A DNA stretch of 64,000 nt, taken from the NCBI GenBank assembly GCA_003331305.1, contig QOQB01000003.1, forward strand, positions 1 through 64,000, in the 5' to 3' direction. The notes under the pieces were generated by a model. The model did no database searches. It was not told where the DNA came from and saw only the letters and a list, made by a program, of their open reading frames with translations. The position numbers and the translations under genes were made by a program. Below are positions 45,601 to 55,643 of the stretch, piece after piece. Each line of letters begins with the position of its first letter. The first letter of the stretch is position 1. The DNA is from Flavobacteriales bacterium. GTDB taxonomy: Bacteria; Bacteroidota; Bacteroidia; Flavobacteriales; Flavobacteriaceae.

Positions 45601-46617
45601 TTAATTGATGAGGTTTACCTCAGGTGCTAGCTCAATATCAAATTTTGACATTACAGCATCCATGACGCGTTGTGCGTGTTCCCAAAGTTCGGCACCTGTG
45701 GCATTACCGTAATTCACCAACACCAATGCTTGCTTGTTGTGCATGCCGACATTTCCGAAAGTTTTGCCTTTAAACCCCGTTTGCTCTATCAGCCAACCCG
45801 CTGGTATTTTCGTGAACTGATCATCAATGCTATATGAGGGCATGTCAGGGTAAAGCGATGCCATTTGAGCAGCTTTGGTTTTAAGCACCACTGGATTTGT
45901 AAAGAAACTTCCCGCATTGCCCAATGTGCTGGGGTCGGGGAGTTTGGCTCTACGAATACGGATAACAGCTCTTGCCACATCATCTAGGGTAGGGGTTATA
46001 ACACCCATTGCATCAAGTGTTTGTGTAATACCTCCATAATCTAAATGGAGTTGGTGATTTACTTTTGTTAGCGATAAACGCAGGGTAGTAATTACGTATT
46101 CATCTTTTAATTCGTTTTTAAAAATAGAGTCCCGATAGCCAAAGTTACAGTCCTCAGCTTCAAATATTTTTGAATCCCCCGTTTTCCTACCTATCCCGAT
46201 AGCATTATAAAACACATCACTTAGTTCAACGCCATAGGCGCCAATATTTTGAATGGGTGCTGCACCTACCAAACCAGGGATAAGACTTAGGTTTTCGATA
46301 CCGCCTAAATTGTTTACGATACACCACATAACCAAATCGTGCCAAACCACACCAGCGCCAGCCGACACTATAGCAGTTTGCTCGTTTTCCTCTGAAATTC
46401 GAATACCAGGTATGGAAATTTTAATAACAGGTCTGGATAAATCCTGAAGCAATAAAACATTGCTTCCGCCTCCCAAAATAAGCGCGTTCTCAAAGCGGGG
46501 GTCTTTGAGTACTTCTTGTAACGCCAAACTTGTTGTTACTTCCACAAAAAGGGGTGCGTTAACTGAAAGACCAAAGGAGTTGAATTGCGTTAAGGAAACC
46601 TGCTCTTTAATCTCCAT
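45601..46617 (-). CDS. murB: UDP-N-acetylenolpyruvoylglucosamine reductase
   Basis: NADPH- and FAD-dependent reduction completing UDP-MurNAc. The 338-residue protein has the FAD-binding half (LILGGGSNVLL, IENLSLIPGLVGAAPIQNIGAYG), the YRDSIFK loop, and the C-terminal SFFTNPVV and PEVNLIN with the catalytic Ser and Glu. It is the longer type I form. The start codon overlaps the end of the aminotransferase gene by 11 bases. Confidence 0.97.
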   Translation of the reverse strand: MEIKEQVSLTQFNSFGLSVNAPLFVEVTTSLALQEVLKDPRFENALILGGGSNVLLLQDLSRPVIKISIPGIRISEENEQTAIVSAGAGVVWHDLVMWCIVNNLGGIENLSLIPGLVGAAPIQNIGAYGVELSDVFYNAIGIGRKTGDSKIFEAEDCNFGYRDSIFKNELKDEYVITTLRLSLTKVNHQLHLDYGGITQTLDAMGVITPTLDDVARAVIRIRRAKLPDPSTLGNAGSFFTNPVVLKTKAAQMASLYPDMPSYSIDDQFTKIPAGWLIEQTGFKGKTFGNVGMHNKQALVLVNYGNATGAELWEHAQRVMDAVMSKFDIELAPEVNLIN

Positions 46618-47812
46618 ATCCTTCTTTAATATATCTTACTAAGCCTATTTTTAGAAGTTCTAAAGCTCTTTTTAGCTTATCGACATTAAGCACAAAGGCA
46701 ATGCGAATCATATCTTTACCCGTGGCATCTCCAGAGAAAAAACCGTTGGCAGGAGCCACCATCAGCGTTTCGTTATTGTCCGCAAAAGACTCGAGCATCC
46801 ATTTGGCAAAATGATCGCTATCAGAAACAGGAAGGCGCACCAAACAATAAAATGCCCCTTTAGGTTGCGCGACTTCAACGCCTTTAATCCCATGAAGACA
46901 TTCCATAGCTGTTTGTCGTCTTTTTTGATACTCTTCAACAGCATCTGTTAGGTATTGTTGTGGTTCGTCAAGGGCAGCTTCACATGCGTGAATTGCAATT
47001 GTTGGTGGACATAGCCTAGATTGTGCAAATTTCAAAGCAGCATGCGTAATTTCCTTATTCTTGGTTATGAGGCAACCGATACGCGCACCACACATGCTAT
47101 ATCTTTTAGACATAGAGTCTATCAAAATGGCATGTTCTTCAAGGCCGTCAAATTGTAGTACTGACATATGTGTATGTCCATCGTAAACAAACTCCCTGTA
47201 TACTTCATCTACAATAAAAAAGATATCGTGTTTTAGGGCTATTTGAGCTAAAGCTTCAAGTTCAGACTTGGTATACACATAGCCTGATGGGTTGTTGGGG
47301 TTACAAATAAAAAGGGCGCGTGTTTTAGGTGTAATTGCAGCCTCAATTGTATTAATTGACGGCAAGGCAAATTGATTTTCAAAATCTGAAGGAATGCCAA
47401 TAACATTTACACCACAAGCAGCTGCAAAAGTTTCATAATTGGCATAAAAAGGTTCGGGAATAATGAGCTCGTCGCCTTCGTTTGTAATGCAATCGAGCGC
47501 CATGATAATGGCCTCGCTTGCTCCAGTGGTTACCAAAATATCATCTGTATCAACATCAATATCATGTTGTTTGTAGTATGCCACCAACTTCTCTCGAAAA
47601 GACTGAGTTCCTTCAGAAGGGCCATAAGCAATAACAGTTTCCTCGTAAGATTTTATAGCCTTTAGCGCCTTATTGGGACTCGGCAAATCGGGTTGGCCAA
47701 TATTAAGGTGATATACCTCAACACCTCGTTTTTTTGTCAGGGTAGCTTCACGAGCTAGTTTACGAATAGGCGAGGTGGGTAGATTGGCTCCCTTGCGTGA
47801 AATTTTAGGCAT
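46607..47812 (-). CDS. PLP-dependent aminotransferase (aspartate aminotransferase family, class I)
   Basis: Predicted aromatic or aspartate aminotransferase. Motifs are YHLNIGQPDLPSP, TTGASEAIIMAL, NPNNPSGYVY, FIVDEVYREFVYDG and the PLP-lysine loop DSMSKRYSMCGARIGC. The ATG at 47812 (MPKISRKGANLP) is chosen over an in-frame TTG at 47833, since that TTG sits in the promoter-like CATCTTTG. Substrate cannot be fixed from sequence. It begins a run with murB. Confidence 0.9.
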   Translation of the reverse strand: MPKISRKGANLPTSPIRKLAREATLTKKRGVEVYHLNIGQPDLPSPNKALKAIKSYEETVIAYGPSEGTQSFREKLVAYYKQHDIDVDTDDILVTTGASEAIIMALDCITNEGDELIIPEPFYANYETFAAACGVNVIGIPSDFENQFALPSINTIEAAITPKTRALFICNPNNPSGYVYTKSELEALAQIALKHDIFFIVDEVYREFVYDGHTHMSVLQFDGLEEHAILIDSMSKRYSMCGARIGCLITKNKEITHAALKFAQSRLCPPTIAIHACEAALDEPQQYLTDAVEEYQKRRQTAMECLHGIKGVEVAQPKGAFYCLVRLPVSDSDHFAKWMLESFADNNETLMVAPANGFFSGDATGKDMIRIAFVLNVDKLKRALELLKIGLVRYIKEGYGD

Positions 47813-47865
47813 TGACAAATAATTTGCCTGCAAAGATGCAAAAAATGAGCGTGTTCTCTTAGATT

Positions 47866-48249
47866 TTATTCTTCGATGGGTTCTTGTACTTCCCCTTTAA
47901 TTTTGAGTGCCACCATTCCATTTGAAGCATTCGAGGCCACAGTAATCGTTTTGCGAATCGGTCCAATACGTTCGGTATCATACTTTACTTCAATAACATC
48001 AGATGCGCCAGGTGCTATAGGACCAGACGGTTTTTTGGGGATGGTACACCCACAAGAAGAACGCACTTGTGTTATTTCCAAATCAGCAGTTCCTGTATTC
48101 GTGAATTTAAACTGACGAACGCCATCTTCGCCTTTATTTATAGTTCCATAGTCTACTATTAACGAGTCGAAAGTGATGGTTGCAACTTCTTGAGCTACAG
48201 CAGTAAAACCTAAGCCTACAAAGAAAACGGATAGAAATATTTTTTTCAT
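47866..48249 (-). CDS. DUF1573 secreted protein
   Basis: Small exported Ig-like protein of a family common in Bacteroidota. The likely start is ATG 48249 (MKKIFLSVFFVGLGFTAVAQ), which gives a clean signal peptide; an upstream in-frame start adds 10 residues that spoil it. The mature part has the DUF1573 motifs FKFTNTGTADLEITQVRSSCGCTIP and VIEVKYDTERIGPIRKTITV. Function is unknown. It is upstream of the aminotransferase on the same strand. Confidence 0.88.
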   Translation of the reverse strand: MKKIFLSVFFVGLGFTAVAQEVATITFDSLIVDYGTINKGEDGVRQFKFTNTGTADLEITQVRSSCGCTIPKKPSGPIAPGASDVIEVKYDTERIGPIRKTITVASNASNGMVALKIKGEVQEPIEE

Positions 48250-48330
48250 GACATTAAATTTGGTAGTACTAAAGTACACATTCTAATGAACAGAGCAAAA
48301 TTAGGCCTTTCAATTTCACCTTTCGATGCC

Positions 48331-48338
48331 TACATTTG
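48331..48338 (+). promoter_or_regulatory. Promoter box for valS
   Basis: TACATTTG, a perfect TAnnTTTG box, 20 bases before the valS ATG. Confidence 0.6.
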
Positions 48339-48358
48339 CGCATATTAATGCGTAACAT

Positions 48359-50977
48359 ATGTCCATTCCTTCAAAGTTTACTCCTTCAGCCATAGAACAA
48401 AAATGGTATGAGTATTGGACTGAACACAATTACTTTCATTCATCTCCTGATGCGCGCAAAGCCTATACTATTGTTATTCCGCCACCAAATGTAACGGGGG
48501 TATTGCATATGGGGCACTTGATGAACAATACGTTGCAAGACGTTCTTATTCGAAGGGCGCGAATGCGCGGTTTTAATGCTTGCTGGGTTCCTGGAACTGA
48601 CCATGCTTCCATAGCCACTGAAGCAAAAGTGGTAAACAAACTCAAAAATGAAGGTATTGACAAAACAGATATTGGACGTGAAGCTTTTTTAGAGAAGGCA
48701 TGGGATTGGACACATGAGCATGGCGGTATTATTCTAGAACAATTAAAAAAATTGGGATGTTCATGTGATTGGGAACGGACAAAATTCACCCTTGACGAGG
48801 ACATGTCCAAATCTGTCATTAAGGTTTTTGTCGACTTGTATGAAAAAGGGTTGATTTACCGCGGTTTCCGCATGGTACATTGGGATCCTGAAGCGCAAAC
48901 TACACTCTCTGACGAAGAGGTTATTTACGAAGAAAAGCAAGGCAACCTATATCATATTGCTTATGCGGTGGAGAATAGTGACGAAAAGGTAGTTGTTGCC
49001 ACTACCAGACCTGAAACACTTTTTGGAGATACGGCAGTTGCCATTCACCCCAATGATGAGCGTTATGCAAATTTTCATGGAAAGAAAGCCATCGTTCCGC
49101 TTGTGAATAGAGTAGTGCCCATTATCAAAGACGACTACGTTAGCCTAGAGATGGGAACCGGATGCCTAAAGGTTACGCCTGCCCACGACGAAAATGACAA
49201 AATGCTAGGCGATAAGCACAAGCTTGAATTTATAGATATTTTTAATTCCGATGGATCCCTTAATCACCAAGGACTTCATTTTGAAGGCCAAGATCGATTT
49301 GCGGTACGAAAAGCTGTTGTAAAAGAACTTAAAACCAACGGAAGCTTAATTAAAGTTACACCACATACACATAAAGTAGGGACTTCGGAGCGAACAAAAG
49401 CAGTAGTAGAACCACGCCTTTCAGATCAGTGGTTCCTGCGCATGGAAAGCTTAGCAAAACCTGCCATTGATGCTGTGGAAAATGAAGATGTACAGCTCGT
49501 TCCTAAAAAATTCATCAACACCTATCGGCATTGGATGAACAACATACGCGATTGGAACATCTCTCGTCAGTTGTGGTGGGGACATCAAATTCCAGCATAT
49601 TATTACGGTACTCACAACGAAAATGTTGTTGTTGCTGACACAAAGCAAGAAGCATTAGAAAAAGCAAAAAAGAAGACGAGCAACAACACTCTTACATTAG
49701 AAGATTTAACACAGGATGAAGATGTGCTTGACACGTGGTTTTCATCCTGGCTATGGCCTATTTCGGTGTTTAATGGCATATTGGAACCTGAAAATAAGGA
49801 AGTTTCTTATTATTACCCCACACAAGAATTAGTAACAGGTCCTGATATTTTGTTTTTTTGGGTAGCACGGATGATTATGTCTGGATACGCACTACGCAAC
49901 GAAAAGCCTTTTTCACACGTGTATTTGACTGGTCTTGTTCGCGATAGTCAAGGACGTAAAATGTCCAAGCAGCTTGGAAATTCGCCCGATGCTATAAAAT
50001 TAATGGACATGTATGGCGCAGATGGTGTTCGAGTTGGATTGCTGTTAAGTGCAGCGGCAGGAAACGATTTGTTATTTGACGAAAATCTATGTCAACAAGG
50101 AAAGAATTTTGCCAACAAAATTTGGAACGCTTTCCGCTTAGTACAAAGTTGGAATGTAGATGAAAATCTTTCCGTTTGTAAAACAGCAGCCGTTGGGTTG
50201 GATTGGTATACAGCGAAGTTCCAGCAAACACTAGCTACTATTGATGATCACTTTAGCAAATATCGAATTTCGGATGCCTTGATGTCAACCTATAAACTGA
50301 TTTGGGACGATTTTTGTTCGTGGTTATTGGAGATTGTAAAGCCTGCCTACGGCGCAAGTATTGATGCAGAAACCTACCAAAAAGTCTGTGTGCTTTTTGA
50401 AGACAATTTAAGATTGTTGCATCCATTTATGCCTTTCTTGTCAGAAGAATTATGGCATGCGTTTACGCCTCGCACCAAAGAAGAGGCGCTTATTGTTTCG
50501 TCTTGGCCAACACAGCAAGACATCGATATTGAGCTATTAGATAAATTTGACTATTCAGCTGAACTAATTTCACAGCTTCGTACCATTCGAAAAAAACAAA
50601 ACATAGCGTTTAAAGAACCTATACATTTATTAGAAACATCTGAAGATAAAATTTCGTTGCGCCTAATTGTACAGAAACTGGTAAATATTTCTTTATGGGA
50701 TTTGACTGACGCGGCACCTGAACAATCACTTTCATTTCGGGTTAACGCACATGAGTATTTCGTTCCTGTGACAGCATCGAATTTAGAAGAAGAGCGCAGT
50801 AAAATGGAAGAAGAACTTAGCTACCAAGAAGGGTTTTTAAAATCAGTACAGAAAAAACTTTCCAACGAACGCTTTGTGGCAAACGCACCTGAGCAAGTGG
50901 TTGATTTGGAGCGCAAGAAAGCTGCTGACGCGGAAGAAAAAATTGCCACCCTCAAATCTCGACTAAACGCATTTTAG
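48359..50977 (+). CDS. valS: Valyl-tRNA synthetase
   Basis: Charges tRNA-Val (a tRNA-Val is at 33240). The 872-residue class I enzyme has PPPNVTGVLHMGHLMN (HIGH-type), the CP1 editing domain (TTRPETLFGDTAVAIHP), the GRKMSKQLGNSP loop (KMSKS-type), and a C-terminal coiled coil (EEERSKMEEELSYQEGFLKSV). Length is normal. Confidence 0.98.
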   Translation: MSIPSKFTPSAIEQKWYEYWTEHNYFHSSPDARKAYTIVIPPPNVTGVLHMGHLMNNTLQDVLIRRARMRGFNACWVPGTDHASIATEAKVVNKLKNEGIDKTDIGREAFLEKAWDWTHEHGGIILEQLKKLGCSCDWERTKFTLDEDMSKSVIKVFVDLYEKGLIYRGFRMVHWDPEAQTTLSDEEVIYEEKQGNLYHIAYAVENSDEKVVVATTRPETLFGDTAVAIHPNDERYANFHGKKAIVPLVNRVVPIIKDDYVSLEMGTGCLKVTPAHDENDKMLGDKHKLEFIDIFNSDGSLNHQGLHFEGQDRFAVRKAVVKELKTNGSLIKVTPHTHKVGTSERTKAVVEPRLSDQWFLRMESLAKPAIDAVENEDVQLVPKKFINTYRHWMNNIRDWNISRQLWWGHQIPAYYYGTHNENVVVADTKQEALEKAKKKTSNNTLTLEDLTQDEDVLDTWFSSWLWPISVFNGILEPENKEVSYYYPTQELVTGPDILFFWVARMIMSGYALRNEKPFSHVYLTGLVRDSQGRKMSKQLGNSPDAIKLMDMYGADGVRVGLLLSAAAGNDLLFDENLCQQGKNFANKIWNAFRLVQSWNVDENLSVCKTAAVGLDWYTAKFQQTLATIDDHFSKYRISDALMSTYKLIWDDFCSWLLEIVKPAYGASIDAETYQKVCVLFEDNLRLLHPFMPFLSEELWHAFTPRTKEEALIVSSWPTQQDIDIELLDKFDYSAELISQLRTIRKKQNIAFKEPIHLLETSEDKISLRLIVQKLVNISLWDLTDAAPEQSLSFRVNAHEYFVPVTASNLEEERSKMEEELSYQEGFLKSVQKKLSNERFVANAPEQVVDLERKKAADAEEKIATLKSRLNAF

Positions 50978-50982
50978 TTCGC

Positions 50983-51630
50983 CTAATCAGAAATTAGCGT
51001 AATACCACCCTTTACCTTTTGTCCAATTTTTACTTGAATAGGAGTATTTGGTGGCAAAAACACATCAACTCGAGAGCCAAACTTTATAAATCCAGCATCT
51101 GCTCCTTGAATAGCATGCTCACCCACTTCAGCATAATTTACAATACGACGCGCTACCGCACCCGCGATCTGCCTGTACAATACATCTCCGAAAGTTGGAT
51201 TATTAATGACGATTGTAGTGCGTTCGTTTAAAGTAGATGATTTTGGATGCCACGCAACTAAGTATTTTCCAGGATGGTATTTGCTAAAAATAACTTTGCC
51301 CGTAACAGGGTATCGCGTAACATGCACGTTAAGAGGCGACATAAAAATGGAAACTTGTAATCGTTTCCCCTTAAAATACTCAGGCTCCTCTACTTCTTCG
51401 ATAATGACCACTTTCCCATCAACAGGTGCGATTACAGCATCTGGCAAGGCGAGTGGTGGTCGGATTGGATTTCTGAAAAATTGAAGTATGAGTATCAAAA
51501 AAACAAACAGACTTAATTGCAGTACAATGCGTAACCACTTTAGAGTTACAAATTGCTCCACAACTAGTGCTGCAGCTGCAATAAGTACAAAACTTATAAT
51601 AATGATGACAAACCCCTCTTTATGAAACAT
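50983..51630 (-). CDS. psd: Phosphatidylserine decarboxylase, archaeal/short type
   Basis: Makes phosphatidylethanolamine at the inner membrane. The likely start is ATG 51630 (MFHKEGFVIIIISFVLI). It has one or two N-terminal membrane helices, then ALPDAVIAPVDGKVV, SIFMSPLNVHVTRYPVTG, and the self-cleavage Gly-Ser motif in FIKFGSRVDVFLP that yields the pyruvoyl cofactor. It is about 215 residues, matching the short form lacking the canonical LGST motif. The start overlaps the 3' end of cdsA. Confidence 0.93.
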   Translation of the reverse strand: MFHKEGFVIIIISFVLIAAAALVVEQFVTLKWLRIVLQLSLFVFLILILQFFRNPIRPPLALPDAVIAPVDGKVVIIEEVEEPEYFKGKRLQVSIFMSPLNVHVTRYPVTGKVIFSKYHPGKYLVAWHPKSSTLNERTTIVINNPTFGDVLYRQIAGAVARRIVNYAEVGEHAIQGADAGFIKFGSRVDVFLPPNTPIQVKIGQKVKGGITLISD

Positions 51631-52399
51631 ATTCAAATACAAATAAGATTAAAAAATATAGGGGAATCGAAAATAACGAACTATCCAAGCGATCGTATAT
51701 ACCCCCGTGACCTGGTAAAATATTACCGCTGTCTTTGACACCGCACTGACGCTTGAGTTTTGATTGCACCAAGTCCCCCAATCCGCCGCAACTAGCAGTA
51801 ACAACGGCGGTCAAAAGTATAGTATTGGCATCTAACAGGTCAAAATAAGTTCCCAAATACAACATAATGGAAGTTGAAACAACAATACCTCCAATACTTC
51901 CTTCTATGGTTTTGTTTGGAGAAATTGTGGGAGCCAACGCACGTTTACCTACCGAACTACCAACCAAATAAGCACTGGAGTCATTAAGCCATATGATACC
52001 GAAAAAGAACGCAACGTAGTCAGGATTTTGATTCCCTAACACCACTAATAAAATAAGCGGAATACTAACACTAAAAAATCCCAAAACGGTAGCAAAAGTT
52101 TTGCTAAATGGAGTTTTTTGCTTGCTCTTGTAGTAGTAAGTCAACAATAAAGTACCAACAACCCCCAAAACTAGCAGCGGTAAGGTTGTCTGCTCAACAT
52201 AGTGTAGAACTAGTAAAATTGTTGGAAAAAAAATAAAAGCAAGATGTAATTTATGTTTGGTCATGCGTTGGATTTCCAAAACCGATAAAGTAGCCATAGC
52301 AAACACAACCAAAGTAAAAAAATGTGTATTTAAATAGAGACTACCCAATAAAAGAGCAGCATAGCATAACGAGGTGATGGCGCGGACAAAAAGTGTCAT
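51620..52399 (-). CDS. cdsA: Phosphatidate cytidylyltransferase
   Basis: Makes CDP-diacylglycerol for phospholipid synthesis, feeding the adjacent psd pathway. The 259-residue protein has about seven hydrophobic helices and the C-terminal signature GDLVQSKLKRQCGVKDSGNILPGHGGIYDRLDS, in which the KDSG and GHGG motifs are family-specific. It overlaps the LUD gene by 4 bases and psd by about 11. Confidence 0.96.
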   Translation of the reverse strand: MTLFVRAITSLCYAALLLGSLYLNTHFFTLVVFAMATLSVLEIQRMTKHKLHLAFIFFPTILLVLHYVEQTTLPLLVLGVVGTLLLTYYYKSKQKTPFSKTFATVLGFFSVSIPLILLVVLGNQNPDYVAFFFGIIWLNDSSAYLVGSSVGKRALAPTISPNKTIEGSIGGIVVSTSIMLYLGTYFDLLDANTILLTAVVTASCGGLGDLVQSKLKRQCGVKDSGNILPGHGGIYDRLDSSLFSIPLYFLILFVFEYVS

Positions 52400-53007
52400 G
52401 AAAAATCCTCAAGCAATAATAAGTATACCTCTTTAACACCGCTTCCGTAGTTCATATAGTTATCCTCATTAAGTGCTTCAGACTTAAATTGCTTTATTGA
52501 AGTTATGTTCAAAGGGATATTATCAGCATAGCGATGCTTAATATTTTTTAATGCATCTGAAACCGTTTTAGAAAATTGGCGAGTTCCTGCCAGAATCACA
52601 AGAGTTTCAGGTAAGTCAGAGAGTTTATTTGCGCCTAATTGATGCTCACATACGACTAAGCTGCCGTCATAGGAAACAAGAGATTCGCAGTTACATAGCA
52701 TTATTTTGGCATTAAGATTTGTTTTGGTCAAGGTAATGCCAACATCGAGTTTTTCCGCTAGTGCAGGGTCTAAGCACAGTAACTCACGGATTTCGGATGG
52801 ATATTCTTTAATAATATCAGCAAAGGCAGTTTTAGCATCTTCAAGTTGCTCGCAGTACACAAATTTTCCACCTCGCTGTGTAAACTTTCCAGCAAAGATT
52901 TGCTCAATTGGAGCCTCCTTTGCGGGCATATGTGGACCACGCTCCTCAGCATCCAATTCTTTAGGGACTGTCTTTTTTCCAAATAATGTTGACCAGAATT
53001 TACTCAC
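52396..53007 (-). CDS. LUD-domain protein (LutC/YkgG-like)
   Basis: A 203-residue protein with the LUD fold seen in lactate-utilisation protein LutC. Features are KFVYCEQLEDAKTAFADI near 50-70, VGITLTKTNLNAKIMLCN and VVCEHQLGANKLSDLPETLVILAGTRQFSKTVSDALK. No partner lutA or lutB is present, so a role in lactate oxidation is not supported here. It sits in a translationally coupled run between ftsH and cdsA, a placement common in this family of bacteria. Confidence 0.82.
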   Translation of the reverse strand: MSKFWSTLFGKKTVPKELDAEERGPHMPAKEAPIEQIFAGKFTQRGGKFVYCEQLEDAKTAFADIIKEYPSEIRELLCLDPALAEKLDVGITLTKTNLNAKIMLCNCESLVSYDGSLVVCEHQLGANKLSDLPETLVILAGTRQFSKTVSDALKNIKHRYADNIPLNITSIKQFKSEALNEDNYMNYGSGVKEVYLLLLEDFS

Positions 53008-53043
53008 AAAATTAACTTGTCACACAAAGGTAACAAATCGTAT

Positions 53044-55053
53044 CTATTTCGCATCTTTTAGCGATTCATCTTTGGTTGTTTTTGCTTTGGTTGTTGTGCG
53101 CTTCTTAGGGATTGCTTTCGGCTTTGGAGGGGCTGCTTCAGGCTTTTCAAACGGGCGTGCACCAAAAATTCGTTCCAAATCATCTTTGAAAATCACTTCT
53201 TTTTCTAACAAGTGTTCAGCCAGCTCTGTGAGTTTGTCTTTATGCTTTTTCAACAATTGAATGGCACGTTTGTATTCATGCTCTACGATTGAAGAAATTT
53301 CAGTATCGATTAGTTTTGCCGTTTCTTCAGAATAGGGTTTTGTAAACCCATAATCACCCTCATTTGTTTGGTAATAAGTAATGTTTCCAATTTTTTTGTT
53401 AAGCCCATAGATAGTCACCATAGCTCTGGCTTGTTGGGTAACTTTAACTAGGTCACTCAAGGCTCCTGTAGAAATTTTGTTAAAGATTATATCTTCTGCG
53501 GCACGACCACCAAGTGTGGCACACATCTCATCAAGCATTTGTTCTGTACGAACAATTTGGCGTTCCTCGGGTAAATACCAAGCTGCACCCAAGGATTGCC
53601 CACGTGGCACAATAGTAACCTTTACAAGCGGAGATGCGTACTCCAACATCCAGCTAACAGTAGCATGTCCTGCTTCGTGGAAGGCAATGGTTTTCTTTTC
53701 TTCGGGTGTAATAATTTTACTTTTCTTTTCCAGTCCGCCAACGATTCTGTCAACAGCATCTAAAAAGTCTTGGCGACCTACCTTTTTCTTGTTTTTTCTA
53801 GCGGCAATTAGTGCCGATTCATTACACACATTCGCAATATCTGCACCTGAGAAGCCAGGGGTTTGCTTTGCTAGGAAATCCACATCTAATTTTGTGTCAG
53901 ATTTTAGTGGCTTTAGGTGAACTTTAAAAATTTCTTTTCGCTCGTTTAAGTCCGGCAAGTCCACATAAATTTGACGGTCAAAACGACCAGCGCGCATTAG
54001 CGCTTTGTCTAGAACATCAGCACGATTGGTAGCAGCAATAACAATAACGTTAGTGTTTGTTCCAAAGCCATCCATTTCGGTCAGCAACTGATTAAGCGTG
54101 TTTTCACGCTCATCGTTAGACCCTGTCATATTGTTCTTGCCTCTTGCGCGGCCTATGGCATCGATTTCATCAATAAAAATAATGGCAGGAGATTTGTCTT
54201 TGGCCTGCTTAAATAAGTCGCGAACGCGGGAGGCACCCACGCCAACAAACATCTCCACAAAATCGGATCCAGATAGAGAGAAAAAAGGCACTTTTGCCTC
54301 ACCGGCAACTGCCTTTGCCAAAAGTGTTTTTCCTGTGCCTGGAGGTCCTACCAGCAATGCACCTTTTGGGATTTTTCCACCAAGCACGGTGTATTTTGAT
54401 GGGTTCTTGAGAAAATCCACGATTTCTTGAACTTCCTCTTTAGCTCCCTCAAGACCTGCAACATCTTTGAATGTGATTTTAACATCCGTTTTTTCGTCAA
54501 ATAATTTTGCTTTTGACTTTCCGATGTTAAATATTTGGGCACCACCGCCGCCTCCACCGCCAGCAGACATGCGACGCATGATAAATAACCAAATAGCAAT
54601 AATGAGAATGAGCGGTAAAAAACCAACCAAGACATCTAGCCAACGATTTTCAACCGTTTTAAACTCATAGCTAAACTTCACTCCGTTGGACTCGGCAGCT
54701 TCCAATTTCTTTTGAAACAATTCTAGGTTTCCAACTTCAAACTGATAATGTGGGCCTGCATCATTGCTGCGTCCTAATATATCTGTGCTTTTAGCTTTTT
54801 TGTGTTTGGTTTCTTGCAGTGCTAATTCGGTAAGTGTTACCTGAGCTGTGTTTTTATTCACCACCACCACACGACTAACTTCACCGTCATTTAGAAAGCG
54901 TTCAAAGCTAGATATGTTTATTTGTTGATCTTCGCTGATTCCATTTCCACCGCCAAAAAACGACATTCCCAAAAAGAATAAGACTATTGATCCGTAAAGC
55001 CAGTATGGATTTAGCGCAGGTTTTTTAGGTGGAGTTTTTTCTTTTTTAGCCAT
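53044..55053 (-). CDS. ftsH: ATP-dependent zinc metalloprotease FtsH
   Basis: Membrane-bound AAA+ protease degrading faulty membrane proteins. The 669 residues have two N-terminal membrane helices (about 17-34 and 140-160) flanking a periplasmic domain, a Gly-rich linker, Walker A G236-PPGTGK-T243, Walker B ([11 protein letters not shown]), the second region of homology, and the peptidase site H459-E-A-G-H463. The C-terminus is rich in Lys/Pro/Thr. It is 2 bases after rsfS. Confidence 0.98.
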   Translation of the reverse strand: MAKKEKTPPKKPALNPYWLYGSIVLFFLGMSFFGGGNGISEDQQINISSFERFLNDGEVSRVVVVNKNTAQVTLTELALQETKHKKAKSTDILGRSNDAGPHYQFEVGNLELFQKKLEAAESNGVKFSYEFKTVENRWLDVLVGFLPLILIIAIWLFIMRRMSAGGGGGGGAQIFNIGKSKAKLFDEKTDVKITFKDVAGLEGAKEEVQEIVDFLKNPSKYTVLGGKIPKGALLVGPPGTGKTLLAKAVAGEAKVPFFSLSGSDFVEMFVGVGASRVRDLFKQAKDKSPAIIFIDEIDAIGRARGKNNMTGSNDERENTLNQLLTEMDGFGTNTNVIVIAATNRADVLDKALMRAGRFDRQIYVDLPDLNERKEIFKVHLKPLKSDTKLDVDFLAKQTPGFSGADIANVCNESALIAARKNKKKVGRQDFLDAVDRIVGGLEKKSKIITPEEKKTIAFHEAGHATVSWMLEYASPLVKVTIVPRGQSLGAAWYLPEERQIVRTEQMLDEMCATLGGRAAEDIIFNKISTGALSDLVKVTQQARAMVTIYGLNKKIGNITYYQTNEGDYGFTKPYSEETAKLIDTEISSIVEHEYKRAIQLLKKHKDKLTELAEHLLEKEVIFKDDLERIFGARPFEKPEAAPPKPKAIPKKRTTTKAKTTKDESLKDAK

Positions 55054-55055
55054 AA

Positions 55056-55424
55056 CTAATAATTAGATTCTACGAGGGTTTGTTTGGCATCGCCCCAAAG
55101 CGATTCAATGTCGTAATGTGAACGGGTTTGTTTTTGAAAAATATGCACAACTACATCGACAAAGTCCATTAATACCCACTCACTCGTTTCTTGACCCTCT
55201 ACATGCCAAGGTTTTTCACGTAGTGACTTACTTACAACTTTCTGTACCGAACTTGATATGGCACGGACTTGCGTATTGGAATTACCGGAGCATACTACAA
55301 AATATTTACACACATTGTTATCAATGTCACGTAAATCCAAAATATTGATGTCTTCGCCCTTTACCTCTTCAATACCTTCAATGATAAGCGAAAGAAGAGC
55401 ATCTGTGTTATTTTTCTTTGTCAT
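55056..55424 (-). CDS. rsfS: Ribosome silencing factor RsfS
   Basis: Binds uL14 and blocks subunit joining under nutrient limitation. The 122-residue protein has the family motifs KGEDINILDLRDIDNNVCKYFVVCSGNSNTQVRAI and HVEGQETSEWVLMDFVDVVVHIF. It is the first gene of the rsfS-ftsH-LUD-cdsA-psd run. Confidence 0.95.
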   Translation of the reverse strand: MTKKNNTDALLSLIIEGIEEVKGEDINILDLRDIDNNVCKYFVVCSGNSNTQVRAISSSVQKVVSKSLREKPWHVEGQETSEWVLMDFVDVVVHIFQKQTRSHYDIESLWGDAKQTLVESNY

Positions 55425-55460
55425 GCAAATTATGTCTCTGTAAATGTAGTCGATATTTGT

Positions 55461-55498
55461 GTAACTAATTTACAAAAACCTTAGATTTGTAACTAATT
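55461..55498 (+). repeat. Direct repeat GTAACTAATT upstream of the GH16 gene
   Basis: GTAACTAATT occurs at 55461-55470 and at 55489-55498, 28 bases apart, each preceded by ATTTG and lying next to a promoter-like box. It may be an operator or a local duplication. Confidence 0.35.
55482..55489 (+). promoter_or_regulatory. Probable promoter, perhaps the former birA promoter
   Basis: TAGATTTG, a perfect TAnnTTTG box, faces the GH16 gene and lies 13 bases before a 14-base copy of the birA 5' coding sequence. It may have served birA before the GH16 gene was inserted. Confidence 0.4.
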
Positions 55499-55502
55499 AA
55501 TC

Positions 55503-55516
55503 AAACTTAGTGCCAT
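55503..55516 (+). repeat. Copy of the birA 5' end (left flank of the GH16 insert)
   Basis: AAACTTAGTGCCAT is identical to 57363-57376 at codons 5-9 of birA, and the bases just before it also resemble birA codons 2-4. Translated, the left copy reads IKLSAI, as in birA. It marks a likely insertion boundary. Confidence 0.55.
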
Positions 55517-55643
55517 CTGCCAATTGTATTCTAAAGAGCCCCAATTTTGATTAAAATTGAAAATAACAACTCAATATCAATAAAATAAATAGATCTTGAA
55601 GACATTTTGTCAGCATCCAAATTTTAAAATACAATAGCCCGAC

